Assembly (NCBI RefSeq): GCF_000949635.1
Contig: NZ_BAFN01000001.1
Span: 372,001-436,000, forward strand
Source of the DNA: Candidatus Brocadia sinica JPN1
GTDB lineage: Bacteria; Planctomycetota; Brocadiia; Brocadiales; Brocadiaceae
Reading direction: 5' to 3'
Length of the DNA stretch: 64,000 bases
Shown here: piece after piece, positions 9,549 through 19,126 of the stretch
How the letters are laid out: each line of letters opens with the position of its first letter
Position numbering within the stretch: position 1 is the stretch's first letter
Made by a program: the position numbers and the translations under genes
Notes under the pieces: model-generated
The model's database searches: none
The model's input: only the letters and a program-made list of their open reading frames with translations
Told to the model about the DNA's origin: nothing

Positions 9549-12116
9549 AATTAAATGCGTATCTATGGCTTTTGGTCTTGAGTTAATGATACTATCGGCA
9601 CCCATGTTATTCAATGGCAGGCCAATATAAAAATCTGTTCCAACTCCTTCCTTGCTTTCTACGTAGATGCCGCCCTCATGATCCTTGATAATTCTGTACA
9701 CAACGGCAAGACCGAGTCCGGTACCCTTATCTTTATTGGAAAAGAAAGGTTCAAAGATATAGGGAATCTTTTCAGCGGGAATACCCGCACCATTGTCGGA
9801 GATTTTTACAACAAAATACTGCTTATTCAGGTTGTTTGAGAGAGGTGGGGCAAACGAGAAGAATATGCTGCCAGGTTGTTCTTTTGCCATACTTTTGAAC
9901 TCCGAAAGATTATCAACCAAACGAGTGCTTACCGTAATATGTCCATTGTCTGGCAACGCATCAAAACTGTTTTGTAAAATGTTTATAAGTACCTGCTTTA
10001 CCTTATCTTCATCTGCAATAAGTTGGCATCTTCTCCCTTCCAGCATCGTTGTTATTTTAATATCTTTCTTTGCGGCATCATTCTTTAAGAAGTTTATGGT
10101 ATCCATTATCACACAATGGGGATCTATGTGTTGTATGACAAGTTTGGAAGGTTTTGCCAGATTCAACATCTCTTCGATAATTCTGTTAATCCTTCCTATT
10201 TCTTTTAAAGCAATTTCCCGAAAATTAGTGTGGAATTCCGGATCGTCTTTCTTGTAGGGAAGCAGTTGAAAATAGGTGTTTATGGCCACAAGGGGATTTT
10301 TTATTTCATGGGCAATATTAGAAGCGAGGGAACCAAGATGGGCAAGTCGGTCGGCATGTTGCTTTTCCACCTGAAGTAATTTTAGTTCAGTTTGGTCTGT
10401 CAGAATCATCAATGCCCCAAGCTTCTCTCCTGATTCAGTTTTGAGCTGTGTTATGGTTACACTGCATGGAACCCTGGCATTATTACCTCTTTCAATAAAA
10501 GTTTCAATATCAATATGGTCTTTGCCATTCTTAAGGGTATGTTTCAGCAATTTGTAAGTCTCTTTGTCAAAAACATCAAATATCATTTTACTCGAATTTA
10601 CACTTTCCAATCCGAGGATACTCTTTGCCTCCTTATTACTGAGGGTAACCTCCTCATGATTATTTATCGTAATAACCCCACACTTTAAACTCTGAAGGAT
10701 ATTATCCCTATAGGTCTTGGCTTCTTCCAAGCCAGAGTAAAGGCGAGCATTATTAGCTGCCATAGCCAGTTGGCCAGAAAAGGCGAGAAACATCTGGATA
10801 TCTTCCTGGGTAAATACCTTCTTATTAACCTTTTTACCCAAAAGAATTATGCCAAAGAGGTCTTTTCCATGAAGAATAGGGATACAACTATCCACATCCA
10901 TTGATACCAGTGTTTCTTCTAACAGACGATCAAGCTTGCCATGCGTAAAGCGATTTAATTGTTCTCTTGAAAGAACAGTTTTATTGTGGCAAAGCCAGGT
11001 GACGACAGCGGTATCGCCGGGAAGGAATAAACCATCTTCGGATGAAAAATTTATAGCAGCCTTTAAACTGTACTGTTTGGTATTTTCATCCTTTGTCAAT
11101 ATACCGATCTTCTCGATACCCACGGAATCATATAAATATTGGATTGCAAAACGCAAAAGTCTATTTAAATCATGGATAGAAGAAAACATTACCGTTGAGT
11201 TACTGAGTATCTTGGGGTAACTATACTTGGTATGGAATAGACGATTCTCGATAAAATGTTGAATCGATTCCCGGGTTGGCACAAAGATGAAGACAATTAT
11301 TATGATAGAAATTACATTACTAACGGTCTCTGTATACTTTGATACAGGAAGTATGCTACTCATAACAAGTCCAACAGTAAAATAGATTATGCTGAGGACA
11401 ATAGAGAGGATGGCGTAAACAGTACTTTTCTTGATTACTACACTAATATCCATAAGATGATACTTTACAATAGCGTAAGCCACAGCTATCGGAATGGGAA
11501 CGGACACCAGTGGCACAAACATCTCAACTTGCCATATACCAAATACTGGCAAAAGAAAATTTGTGATAATTCCCAGAAACACAGATACTGCTACTCCGAA
11601 GTATACGTATTGGATCTGCAATCTCTTTATCCCGTAGAAGCGTCTGCTTTTTCCATAAAGTATATATAACGAATATGCCATACAGACAATAAAGTGAAAC
11701 CAAAATATTGGGAATAATGGACTGTATTTGGCCTGAGGGAATTGTCTTACAAATGATACAGACTCAACAATATGGGAAGACGAAAATGCCAGAAGGGTGC
11801 TTATAATGAAAAAAGATATACTTAAGTATCGTTCAATAGGCCTTTCCGTTCGATCAGGAAAGACAGATGAAAATGAGAAAAAGGTAGGTGGAATAAAAAC
11901 AGCTGCGCAAAAAACCAGCTTCAGTCTGAAAGTAGCTAATGTTGTATCTGTTGTCTGGAGCAAAAAAAAAATAAAAAATATCCACACAGACACAACATGT
12001 GCAAAGATACAAAATCTCTTGTTAATAACGTTCGCTGGATTTCTTAAGAGTACAAAGACCCCAATGCCGGCAATCAAAAGAAATATAAAAATGAATATTA
12101 CCTGGCTTGCAATCAT
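9543..12116 (-). CDS. Membrane-anchored NtrB-type histidine kinase (7TM-GAF-PAS-HisKA-HATPase)
   Basis: 857 residues. Eight or so hydrophobic segments fill residues 1-275, like the 7TM-type histidine-kinase input region. Then come a GAF domain (about 305-460), a PAS domain (about 470-575), HisKA with His603 in ASNIAHEIKNPLVAIN, and the ATPase domain (N-box INILQNSFDALP about 711-722, SDNGAGIP, GTGLGLAV). The H-box AHEIKNPL is typical of kinases paired with NtrC-type regulators, and such a regulator gene lies at 15423-16799. Eleven bases separate this gene from the ketosynthase upstream, so it is the last gene of a three-gene operon with a radical SAM enzyme. The overall plan resembles PrsK of PEP-CTERM systems, but no sorting genes are here. 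Confidence 0.85.
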   Translation of the reverse strand: MIASQVIFIFIFLLIAGIGVFVLLRNPANVINKRFCIFAHVVSVWIFFIFFLLQTTDTTLATFRLKLVFCAAVFIPPTFFSFSSVFPDRTERPIERYLSISFFIISTLLAFSSSHIVESVSFVRQFPQAKYSPLFPIFWFHFIVCMAYSLYILYGKSRRFYGIKRLQIQYVYFGVAVSVFLGIITNFLLPVFGIWQVEMFVPLVSVPIPIAVAYAIVKYHLMDISVVIKKSTVYAILSIVLSIIYFTVGLVMSSILPVSKYTETVSNVISIIIIVFIFVPTRESIQHFIENRLFHTKYSYPKILSNSTVMFSSIHDLNRLLRFAIQYLYDSVGIEKIGILTKDENTKQYSLKAAINFSSEDGLFLPGDTAVVTWLCHNKTVLSREQLNRFTHGKLDRLLEETLVSMDVDSCIPILHGKDLFGIILLGKKVNKKVFTQEDIQMFLAFSGQLAMAANNARLYSGLEEAKTYRDNILQSLKCGVITINNHEEVTLSNKEAKSILGLESVNSSKMIFDVFDKETYKLLKHTLKNGKDHIDIETFIERGNNARVPCSVTITQLKTESGEKLGALMILTDQTELKLLQVEKQHADRLAHLGSLASNIAHEIKNPLVAINTYFQLLPYKKDDPEFHTNFREIALKEIGRINRIIEEMLNLAKPSKLVIQHIDPHCVIMDTINFLKNDAAKKDIKITTMLEGRRCQLIADEDKVKQVLINILQNSFDALPDNGHITVSTRLVDNLSEFKSMAKEQPGSIFFSFAPPLSNNLNKQYFVVKISDNGAGIPAEKIPYIFEPFFSNKDKGTGLGLAVVYRIIKDHEGGIYVESKEGVGTDFYIGLPLNNMGADSIINSRPKAIDTHLIL

Positions 12117-12127
12117 ATCCAGTATTT

Positions 12128-13369
12128 CTAAGAATATCTCCTGAGTACGAGAACGGCATGCGTTCCACCCACGCTATGGCTATTTATCAGCGCTGTTTCC
12201 AGGGAGAAACGCCTGGCATGGTGTGAAACATAATCAAGATCACAGAGAGGATCTGGCACATCAAGGTTAATTGTAGGGGTAACAAATCCGTTCTTTAAAC
12301 AAAGGCTCGTTGCAACCACCTGAAAACCACCGCCGGCAGCGTAAGCCTGCCCAGTCATGGACTTAATTGAACTTATTGGAATTTTATATGCATGGTCCTT
12401 GAAGAAAGTTTTAAAGGCATTGGTTTCTGCCACGTCATAACTAGGAATAGCATTCCCATGAGCACAGATATAGTCTACCTCTTCCCTTCTCATTTTGCCG
12501 GAGGTCAGCGCCTGTTCCAATGCAGTGACTAATCCCCGTCCACTTGTGTCAACCCGAAGGACGTCTTGTCCCTCGGATGCTGAGGCGTAGGATACGATTT
12601 CAGCATATATGTCTGCGCCTCTATTCAGGGCATGATTCAATTCCTCAATCACTATTGCTGCTCCACCTTCACTAAGTACCATACCATCACGATCCTTATC
12701 ATATGGCCTCGATGCCTTTTCCGGTTCCTCATTTCTTTTTGAAAGAATTCCCAGGGCACAGAAGGTGGACATGGCGAAGGGAAAGATGGGTGCATCCGAA
12801 CTCGCCACGACAGCTACATCTACCTCTCCCCGCTTTACTGCTTTATAGCCCCAGTTCACGACTTCAAGTCCAGTTGAGCATCCTGATGACAATGTTGAAT
12901 TTGTGCCGGTAATTTTCAGTTCGGAACATATATAACCCGTTGTTATATGGGGTGTAAACTCAGGGGCGGTAAAACGACCAACCGCCTTTGGGCCAGACTC
13001 TAAAAATTTTTTGTGCTGGCCTTCATATATATCATTTTCGGCTCCTATCGTTGTTCCGAAACATACGCCGCATCTGTCTCTATTCTCCCGGCTTAGGTCA
13101 ATCTCAGAATCTGCCACCGCCATCTTTGATGCCGCAACGCCAAAATGGGTAAATCTTCCGCTTCTTTTAACCAATTTTGAGTCGAAGTAATCACAAGGGT
13201 CAAAGTCTTTTACTTCACCTGCAATTTGGGTACTGAAGGGAGAAGGATCAAAGGATGAGATTTTTTTTATACCAGATCGCCCGTTGATTAACGCATCCCA
13301 GTACGCATCTTTCCCATTGCCATTGGGGGCCAATATCCCTAAGCCAGTGATAACAACACGCCTTGTCAT
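12128..13369 (-). CDS. Beta-ketoacyl-ACP synthase II-like protein with a variant active site
   Basis: 413 residues, the normal FabF length. Condensing enzymes of this family extend acyl-ACP with malonyl-ACP. The nucleophile Cys164 (LSSGCSTGLE) and first His304 (CAHGNAIPSYD) are present. The second catalytic His, normally in KSMTGHLLGAAG, is replaced by Gln341 (SSIKSMTGQAYAAGG). A His398 occurs where FabF has Phe (NSHSVGGTHA against NSFGFGGTNA). It may still condense, or act as a specialised or partner subunit. It sits 17 bases after a cobalamin-type radical SAM gene and 11 bases before a sensor kinase gene, which points to a regulated, specialised lipid or polyketide step rather than housekeeping fatty-acid synthesis. 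Confidence 0.85.
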   Translation of the reverse strand: MTRRVVITGLGILAPNGNGKDAYWDALINGRSGIKKISSFDPSPFSTQIAGEVKDFDPCDYFDSKLVKRSGRFTHFGVAASKMAVADSEIDLSRENRDRCGVCFGTTIGAENDIYEGQHKKFLESGPKAVGRFTAPEFTPHITTGYICSELKITGTNSTLSSGCSTGLEVVNWGYKAVKRGEVDVAVVASSDAPIFPFAMSTFCALGILSKRNEEPEKASRPYDKDRDGMVLSEGGAAIVIEELNHALNRGADIYAEIVSYASASEGQDVLRVDTSGRGLVTALEQALTSGKMRREEVDYICAHGNAIPSYDVAETNAFKTFFKDHAYKIPISSIKSMTGQAYAAGGGFQVVATSLCLKNGFVTPTINLDVPDPLCDLDYVSHHARRFSLETALINSHSVGGTHAVLVLRRYS

Positions 13370-13386
13370 TATGGAACTTTTCCCCT

Positions 13387-15192
13387 CTAAGAAATTTCCT
13401 TGTTTGTTGAAGAGAAATTTTTCTCTGCCAGTACACGGCTGTGTGTGTTTATTTTCTGATAGACATCATTAAGGAAGCTATAGTCCGTTGTTAAGAGAGA
13501 TAAGTCACTTCTCATCTTGAATTCCTCTAAACCTCTCTGACCGAAGAATCCTGCACTCCTCGCTGCGAGGCAATGTTCATCTGAGACGTTCACTACGTAA
13601 CCCATTTCTCTGACCTTTTTCTCCATAAGTCCGGACATTTTTAGCATATCCACGAACTTTATTTCATGTAAGGAGATACTCAGCTCGGGCCACATGCTTG
13701 GGTCCTTCGTCAGTTCATACTCATAACGGAGGACAGTCTGGAAATAATCGTCAGGCAGATCAAATCCGAATTTTTCCGGTTCTTTTTGCCATACAGTACC
13801 AGGAAGAGGCGCTGCCGGAGTTACAAGGACTGAATCAGGTTTGTAATCTTCATTTTTTAACTTTTGAAGTAAATACAGATTTTCTTCTAAAATTTGTTCA
13901 TGAGTTATAGCGCTACCCGAAGGTATTGGGCAAGGATAAATAAAACTTACACCTACGTCAAGATGTTTTTTTTGATTGTAGGATGCCTGTTTTAGTGCTT
14001 TAACGGTAAAATATACATCCTCCACAGAATTACCCTTGTCCATAATCTTTGAAAGGATATCGTTGTTCGCTGTTTCAACGCCGAGGAAGACAGCCTTAAG
14101 GCCGGAGCGTATGATTTTTTCATAAGCGCCAATCAGCTCTGCCATCCGTTCCTTTGCCCTGTTTTCTGCCCGGACGAACATTGAATACTCAATATGCAGG
14201 CCTTCAGTCAATAAAGCCTCAGCGATCCGGCTGCTGAGAGAAACGGGTGTTGTTGACCCTGCAAATCTGAAGAGTCCAATGCCCATTTCCATGATAGTTT
14301 CTTTAATCTCCTGAATGGTTATGCTGATATCTCTGGTCTGGTATTTTCCGGTAATATTTGGATGCGTACAAAAATTGCATTTCCCATAATAGCAACCAGA
14401 CGATTCATTTATTACTGCAATATTTACTTTTCCATCATCCTTCTCATAGAGCGGGAAAGGTTTTGAGTTCAAAGAAAGCCTTTTAATGGGTGTTTCTTTT
14501 ACCTCGCCGCTGTTGTTTTTATAAATCACATTAAAAATTTTACCTGCTTCTGCAAGATCAGTGATTCTTTTTATAACATCAGATTTAGATCCTCCCTGGG
14601 AATATATTTCTTTTACAATATTCATAATCTGTACAAGGGTTACTTCACCCTCAACATCGATGCAAAACTCAAAAGGGCTGTTTTCCAATGTATGTGTCTT
14701 AAATTGATTAACCTGGGGACCCCCGGCAATTACCAAGGTGTTTGGACTCAGTGCCCTGACCCTTTGCGCAAGCTTCTCTGAGTATGCAAATCTATCGCCA
14801 AGCCAGGTCTTGATCCCAAGCACTTTTATTCGGTTCTCGCATATCTTCTGAGCCAGACCATTAATATATTTCTCCATTTTTTCTTTGATAGCACTCATAA
14901 GATTATTCTGAAGCAGATCCCATTCCTGCCTTAAAGATACACAATCTTCCCTCTTTTTTGCGTCAAAGACGTTCACAGCAAGTTCCGATAGTCTGGGTAT
15001 AAGATCGTTTTTTGTAAATGTAGCGTAAAATTCGATTCTTGCCGGATCTTCAACAATAATGTTAAAACCCGCATCCTTACATGCCCTGGCGAGTACTCCA
15101 ATACCGTTTTCCTTAAAGCAGTCACTGACGGAATAGGCCTTTCCCATGAATGAATTCCATAACATAAGGTCTACACTGTCCGAACCACTCAT
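13387..15192 (-). CDS. Cobalamin-binding-type radical SAM protein
   Basis: 601 residues. Residues about 115-195 look like the Rossmann-type B12-binding domain (IKVLGIKTWLG, NTLVIAGGPQVNQ), though the classical DxHxxG cobalamin ligand motif is not seen. The 4Fe-4S/SAM motif is ESSGCYYGKCNFCTHP (Cys267, Cys272, Cys275), a CX4CX2C spacing rather than the usual CX3CX2C, as in a known subset. A radical SAM barrel with LGVETANNDILSKI follows, then a long C-terminal region. Such enzymes methylate or rearrange unactivated carbons. A good ribosome site (AGGGGG) precedes the ATG. First gene of the operon with ketosynthase and kinase. Confidence 0.85.
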   Translation of the reverse strand: MSGSDSVDLMLWNSFMGKAYSVSDCFKENGIGVLARACKDAGFNIIVEDPARIEFYATFTKNDLIPRLSELAVNVFDAKKREDCVSLRQEWDLLQNNLMSAIKEKMEKYINGLAQKICENRIKVLGIKTWLGDRFAYSEKLAQRVRALSPNTLVIAGGPQVNQFKTHTLENSPFEFCIDVEGEVTLVQIMNIVKEIYSQGGSKSDVIKRITDLAEAGKIFNVIYKNNSGEVKETPIKRLSLNSKPFPLYEKDDGKVNIAVINESSGCYYGKCNFCTHPNITGKYQTRDISITIQEIKETIMEMGIGLFRFAGSTTPVSLSSRIAEALLTEGLHIEYSMFVRAENRAKERMAELIGAYEKIIRSGLKAVFLGVETANNDILSKIMDKGNSVEDVYFTVKALKQASYNQKKHLDVGVSFIYPCPIPSGSAITHEQILEENLYLLQKLKNEDYKPDSVLVTPAAPLPGTVWQKEPEKFGFDLPDDYFQTVLRYEYELTKDPSMWPELSISLHEIKFVDMLKMSGLMEKKVREMGYVVNVSDEHCLAARSAGFFGQRGLEEFKMRSDLSLLTTDYSFLNDVYQKINTHSRVLAEKNFSSTNKEIS

Positions 15193-15422
15193 AAAAGCCC
15201 CCTGAAATGAATCGTTTATTTAATAGTTTAAGTTCTAGAAATAAACTCTCTTGTATTGGAAATAATTATATGAACTCAAAACATTGGTGCTTCCCGGACA
15301 CCACAGAAAATACTTCGTGTTCGGTTACCTTATCCTTCAATGCATTATACTGTTCAAAGGATATTTCTTGCTGTCATCTTTATCCCGAAACTGTTTATAA
15401 AACTCATTTTTTCATAAACAAT

Positions 15423-16799
15423 CTAATTCCCGGAATCACTAATTCCATACTTTTGCATCTTATAATTAATAATGCGCCGCGTAGTGCCCAGGAGTTTGGC
15501 AGCTTTTGATTTTACACCACCGGATTTTTGAAGCGCCTGTTCAATGAGATGCTTTTCAACTCTCCCCACTTCATCTTCCAGGGAAATTCTCCAATTTATA
15601 TTTGGTTTCACTCTTTGAAGATTACCAGAAATACCCGTGATTTCCGAAGGCAGATATTCAGGGAGAAGGGTAGTCTCGTTGCCATAGAGAGCGATAGTCC
15701 TCTCCATTATATTTTTTAATTCCCTTACGTTTCCAGGCCAATGATATTTCGATAATGCATCCATAGCTTCTTTAGAAATAAATTCTGTTTTTGCGTGACA
15801 CTCTTTTCGAAAGATGTTAAAGAAGTGTTCTACCAATTGCGGAATGTCTTCTATTCTCTCGCGAAGGGGCGGCAGATAAATAGGAACGACGTTGATACGA
15901 TAATACAAATCTTCCCGGAAGCGTCCGTCCTTAATCATTGCCTCTAAATCTTTATTCGTTGCGGCAATTATTCGTACATCCGTCTTTATAACAGAATGAC
16001 TGCCTACACGAGAAAACTCTTTTTCCTGTAAAATACGCAAAAGTTTTGCTTGCAAAGGAAGGTTTATCTCGCTAATTTCATCAAGAAATATGGTGCCACC
16101 TTCGGCTATTTCAAATTTTCCCAATCTCCTTTCATAAGCGCCGGTAAACGACCCCTTTTCATGACCAAAGAGTTCGGTCTCCAACAAGTCGCCTGCCAGA
16201 TTTGGACAACTTACAACTATAAACGGATTCTCCCGCCGGTTGCTGTCAAAATGGATCGCACGAGCCACTAATTCCTTGCCCGTTCCGCTTTCTCCCCGTA
16301 AAAGAACTGTAGAATCCACCCTTGACACCCTGGAGACTACCTCAATTATATACTCCATCATTCGACTGTGCCCGTGGATTAACCTGTCTATAGAGTGGTA
16401 TCTAAATTCCGAGCGGAGATAACGAACCTCCCGCGTTAAACTTTTAAACTCCAATGCCTTTTCAATCGTTATCTTGATTTCCTCAATTTCAAATGGTTTC
16501 ACAATATAATCTAAAGCGCCTAGTTTCACAGCTTCAACGATCGACTTGACGTCATTTACCGCTGTTAACACCACGACACCTGTCTCTTGACAAGATGGTT
16601 GCAATCTCCTTAGCAGTTCTATCCCATCCATTTCATGCATCTTCAAATCAAGCAACACGAGATCTACACGTTCTTTATCCAGTATCTTTAAGGCTTCTTT
16701 TCCACTATTCGTACCGATAACCTTATAATTATCTTTTAAGATAAGCCTCAGAGACTCAACAACACTGGTTTCATCGTCAACTAACAATATGGTTTTCAT
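15423..16799 (-). CDS. NtrC-family sigma-54-dependent response regulator
   Basis: 458 residues in the standard order: receiver domain with Asp51 (LVLLDLKMHEMDG) and Lys101 (IVKPF), AAA+ domain with Walker A GESGTGKE (169-176), the sigma-54 contact loop GSFTGA (216-221) and Walker B TIFLDE (236-241), and a C-terminal Fis-type helix-turn-helix (about 425-455, SKAAKLLGTTRRIINYKMQK). It should activate sigma-54 promoters when phosphorylated. Its likely kinase is the NtrB-like protein at 9543-12116, transcribed in the same direction about 3.3 kb downstream. I saw no convincing -24/-12 site in the neighbouring intergenic stretches, so the targets are not known. Confidence 0.92.
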   Translation of the reverse strand: MKTILLVDDETSVVESLRLILKDNYKVIGTNSGKEALKILDKERVDLVLLDLKMHEMDGIELLRRLQPSCQETGVVVLTAVNDVKSIVEAVKLGALDYIVKPFEIEEIKITIEKALEFKSLTREVRYLRSEFRYHSIDRLIHGHSRMMEYIIEVVSRVSRVDSTVLLRGESGTGKELVARAIHFDSNRRENPFIVVSCPNLAGDLLETELFGHEKGSFTGAYERRLGKFEIAEGGTIFLDEISEINLPLQAKLLRILQEKEFSRVGSHSVIKTDVRIIAATNKDLEAMIKDGRFREDLYYRINVVPIYLPPLRERIEDIPQLVEHFFNIFRKECHAKTEFISKEAMDALSKYHWPGNVRELKNIMERTIALYGNETTLLPEYLPSEITGISGNLQRVKPNINWRISLEDEVGRVEKHLIEQALQKSGGVKSKAAKLLGTTRRIINYKMQKYGISDSGN

Positions 16800-17086
16800 A
16801 GCAAATTCTTAGTAATCGGTATGATACGAAAATTACGACCTCTCCCCCTTTATCGTGGCATCATAATTCTGCGTATTGTTCGATTATTATCTGAATTATT
16901 GAAAAAACCAACACCAAAATTATATCCTTTTTTTAACACAGATGAAAGTGGGATATTTTGTATTCTTCCTGAAGATCTACCACATCCCGGACTAATCGTT
17001 CTGTAATACTTACTATGAATCATCAAAGTTATTGCTCTTCCCGTATTATGGGCAAAAATATTCCGCAAGCTTTTTTCCCCCAGTAA

Positions 17087-18541
17087 TCAGGCTGGCTGTG
17101 TGACAAGCTCACTACTTAACACATGAGAAATATCAGATGAGAATGTTCTGGTTTCTAAATCCTTTATTTTTGTTTCCAGTTTCTCAACCTTACTTAAGCT
17201 CGATTGCAATTTCTTAATCTCACTCATATCTGAAAATATGATAATCGCCCCTAATTCACCCTCGCTATCTAATAAAGAAGTGCTCACTGCATAGACAGAA
17301 CGGGTAATGGGGTGCTCAATCTCAGTGGCCTCATAAGTTTTTTTGTCTTTCAGAGTTCTCAGAATAATGTTAGCAAATAGTGAGCCAATATGCTTGACAT
17401 CCTTTCCTATTACATCATCCGGAGAAATTTTGAGCATCTTTGCAGCACTTTTGTTAAAAGTATTAATCTTGCCGTTATTGTTTATGGCGATTACACCGCA
17501 AGGAATATTTTCTAAGATATTCTCATTTCGAATTTTCCTGAGATTTACCTCCCGGTAAAGAAATGCATTCTCCACTGCCATACCTATATATCCTGCCAGC
17601 ATGGATAACAATTCAATATCCTCATCAAAGAACGCTTTCCCTGTAATCTTGTTCCCCAAAGCGATTACACAACTAAGACTCCCGTGAGCAAAGACAGGAA
17701 CGCACAGTTGCGATTGTAAAAGTTCTATTTCCCTCTGCATGTTTATCGCCTCACGCATAGCTAATTTATTCGCCGAAACTTCCCTATCGATAACTTCCTT
17801 ATTTAATATCTGATGATTTTTAGCCAACCACAGCGTAGTCCCTTGATTAATATCGAAGCACACATTTTTAGCAGCTACCTCATCTAGTCCCTGGCAACGG
17901 TAGAGTCGGCTCAGCCCCTCCTTTTTATATATCAGCATAAAGCCTACCCTGCCCACCCCGAATATCTCTGCCATTGCCTCAACTGTCATATCAGCAAGTT
18001 TCCCAAGATCATGAACACGCGTTAATACCTTCGAGAACTTCTGGAAGACTTCCTTGTAGGTAAGATGCATGTCGCTGGTACTTGTTTGCTTATTATAGGT
18101 CATTTCGGATAACCCATTCTCTTTCCTCACTGGCATTAAATTTTTTATTTGAGACTGAAGAAAACCCAACTCTCTTCTTATTTCGTGCTTTTCCAAGGCT
18201 CTCTGTGAAACATGCTGTATTTCCTCTTTTCGAAGAGGTTTTTCAAGAAGTTCGTACGCGCCTATTCTCAGTGCTTCTTCAGCTAGCATCGGCTGCGATT
18301 CAGGGACTAACACAACAATTGGCGGATCAATATTTGTTTGTCTCAGTTTCTCCAAGAATTTGTTTGTTCCATCATCATTTAATAAAATATCTAAAAAAAT
18401 TACATCAATATCTCTTCCGAGGCATATTTGTAACGCTTCTTCAGGTGTCTTGGCAATATAAACGATATTAACCCCATTTAAAGACTTTTTAAATAAACTA
18501 CACACCGAACTATCATTTGAGACCACCAAAAAAGAGTGCAT
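17087..18541 (-). CDS. REC-GAF-PAS regulatory protein without output domain
   Basis: The start is placed at the ATG at 18541 because GAAGGAG lies 6-8 bases upstream; an in-frame TTG at 18556 would put that site inside the gene. 484 residues: receiver (about 3-120, Asp51 in VIFLDILLNDDG), a linker coiled coil, GAF domain (about 175-330, weakly conserved), and PAS domain (about 340-450, ENIPCGVIAINNNGKINTFNKS). It ends in a short coiled coil with no kinase, cyclase, HD-GYP or DNA-binding module. It probably works as a scaffold or phosphate sink for the surrounding regulators. The GAF-PAS section resembles the same section of the kinase at 9543-12116, suggesting duplication of a sensory cassette. 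Confidence 0.82.
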   Translation of the reverse strand: MHSFLVVSNDSSVCSLFKKSLNGVNIVYIAKTPEEALQICLGRDIDVIFLDILLNDDGTNKFLEKLRQTNIDPPIVVLVPESQPMLAEEALRIGAYELLEKPLRKEEIQHVSQRALEKHEIRRELGFLQSQIKNLMPVRKENGLSEMTYNKQTSTSDMHLTYKEVFQKFSKVLTRVHDLGKLADMTVEAMAEIFGVGRVGFMLIYKKEGLSRLYRCQGLDEVAAKNVCFDINQGTTLWLAKNHQILNKEVIDREVSANKLAMREAINMQREIELLQSQLCVPVFAHGSLSCVIALGNKITGKAFFDEDIELLSMLAGYIGMAVENAFLYREVNLRKIRNENILENIPCGVIAINNNGKINTFNKSAAKMLKISPDDVIGKDVKHIGSLFANIILRTLKDKKTYEATEIEHPITRSVYAVSTSLLDSEGELGAIIIFSDMSEIKKLQSSLSKVEKLETKIKDLETRTFSSDISHVLSSELVTQPA

Positions 18542-19126
18542 ATCAATCTCCTTCAATAATTGGTAAAAAGTCTTTTAAGTCACGGTAATTCTATTTGAAC
18601 AATTATGAGCAAAGAGCAACTTTAGTACCAACCATAAAATATTTTATATATCAATAGAAAGTTCTTTTAAATTGAACACTTACTACCATCAAACAATCAG
18701 AAAGAGGATTTGTATTTAAAGTCTTGATGTGAAATAGTGTACATTTTCACGGCAGATTTTGTTGAAATTTTTTCTTTTTTAGATATCTTTTAACAAAATT
18801 AGCCATTTATTTTTTTCACCAATTTCCTGTACAATGCTCTTGCAACTATTGCAAATAAGCTAAAATAATCATTTTTGTCAAATTCATACCTTAAGTAAGG
18901 CAAAAACCCTTAGAAAGCGAACAAATATGAACTCAATTATGCAAAATTGTTCCTTAAAAAGAAAGAATAAACAATATTGTAAAGTTGCATACGAGCAGCA
19001 GCTTATTTACAGATTTACTAAAATAGTCATTAGTGTCGATAATCTCATATGTTGCAGTTTTTCGTTGAATTATTCCGGCAGATTTGGTACAAAAAATGTC
19101 ATGCTTGGATCTGAGGAGATTACGAA
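18542..19126. other. Long A+T-rich divergent intergenic region
   Basis: No gene is seen. It separates two divergent regulator genes and probably carries promoters for both. Two short motifs each occur twice: CGGCAGATTT (18750-18759 and 19076-19085) and TAAAATARTCATT (18861-18873 and 19019-19031). They could be regulator sites, but the order of the motifs is reversed between copies, and no promoter is clear enough to call. Confidence 0.4.

Noticed and set aside
16850-17068. A 72-codon minus-strand frame between the two regulators
   Set aside because: TTG start and no recognisable pattern; a G-run upstream is the only support.
15193-19126. Sigma-54 (-24/-12) promoters near the NtrC-type regulator
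   Set aside because: Several partial GG-N10-GC matches exist, but none has both boxes good enough to call by eye.
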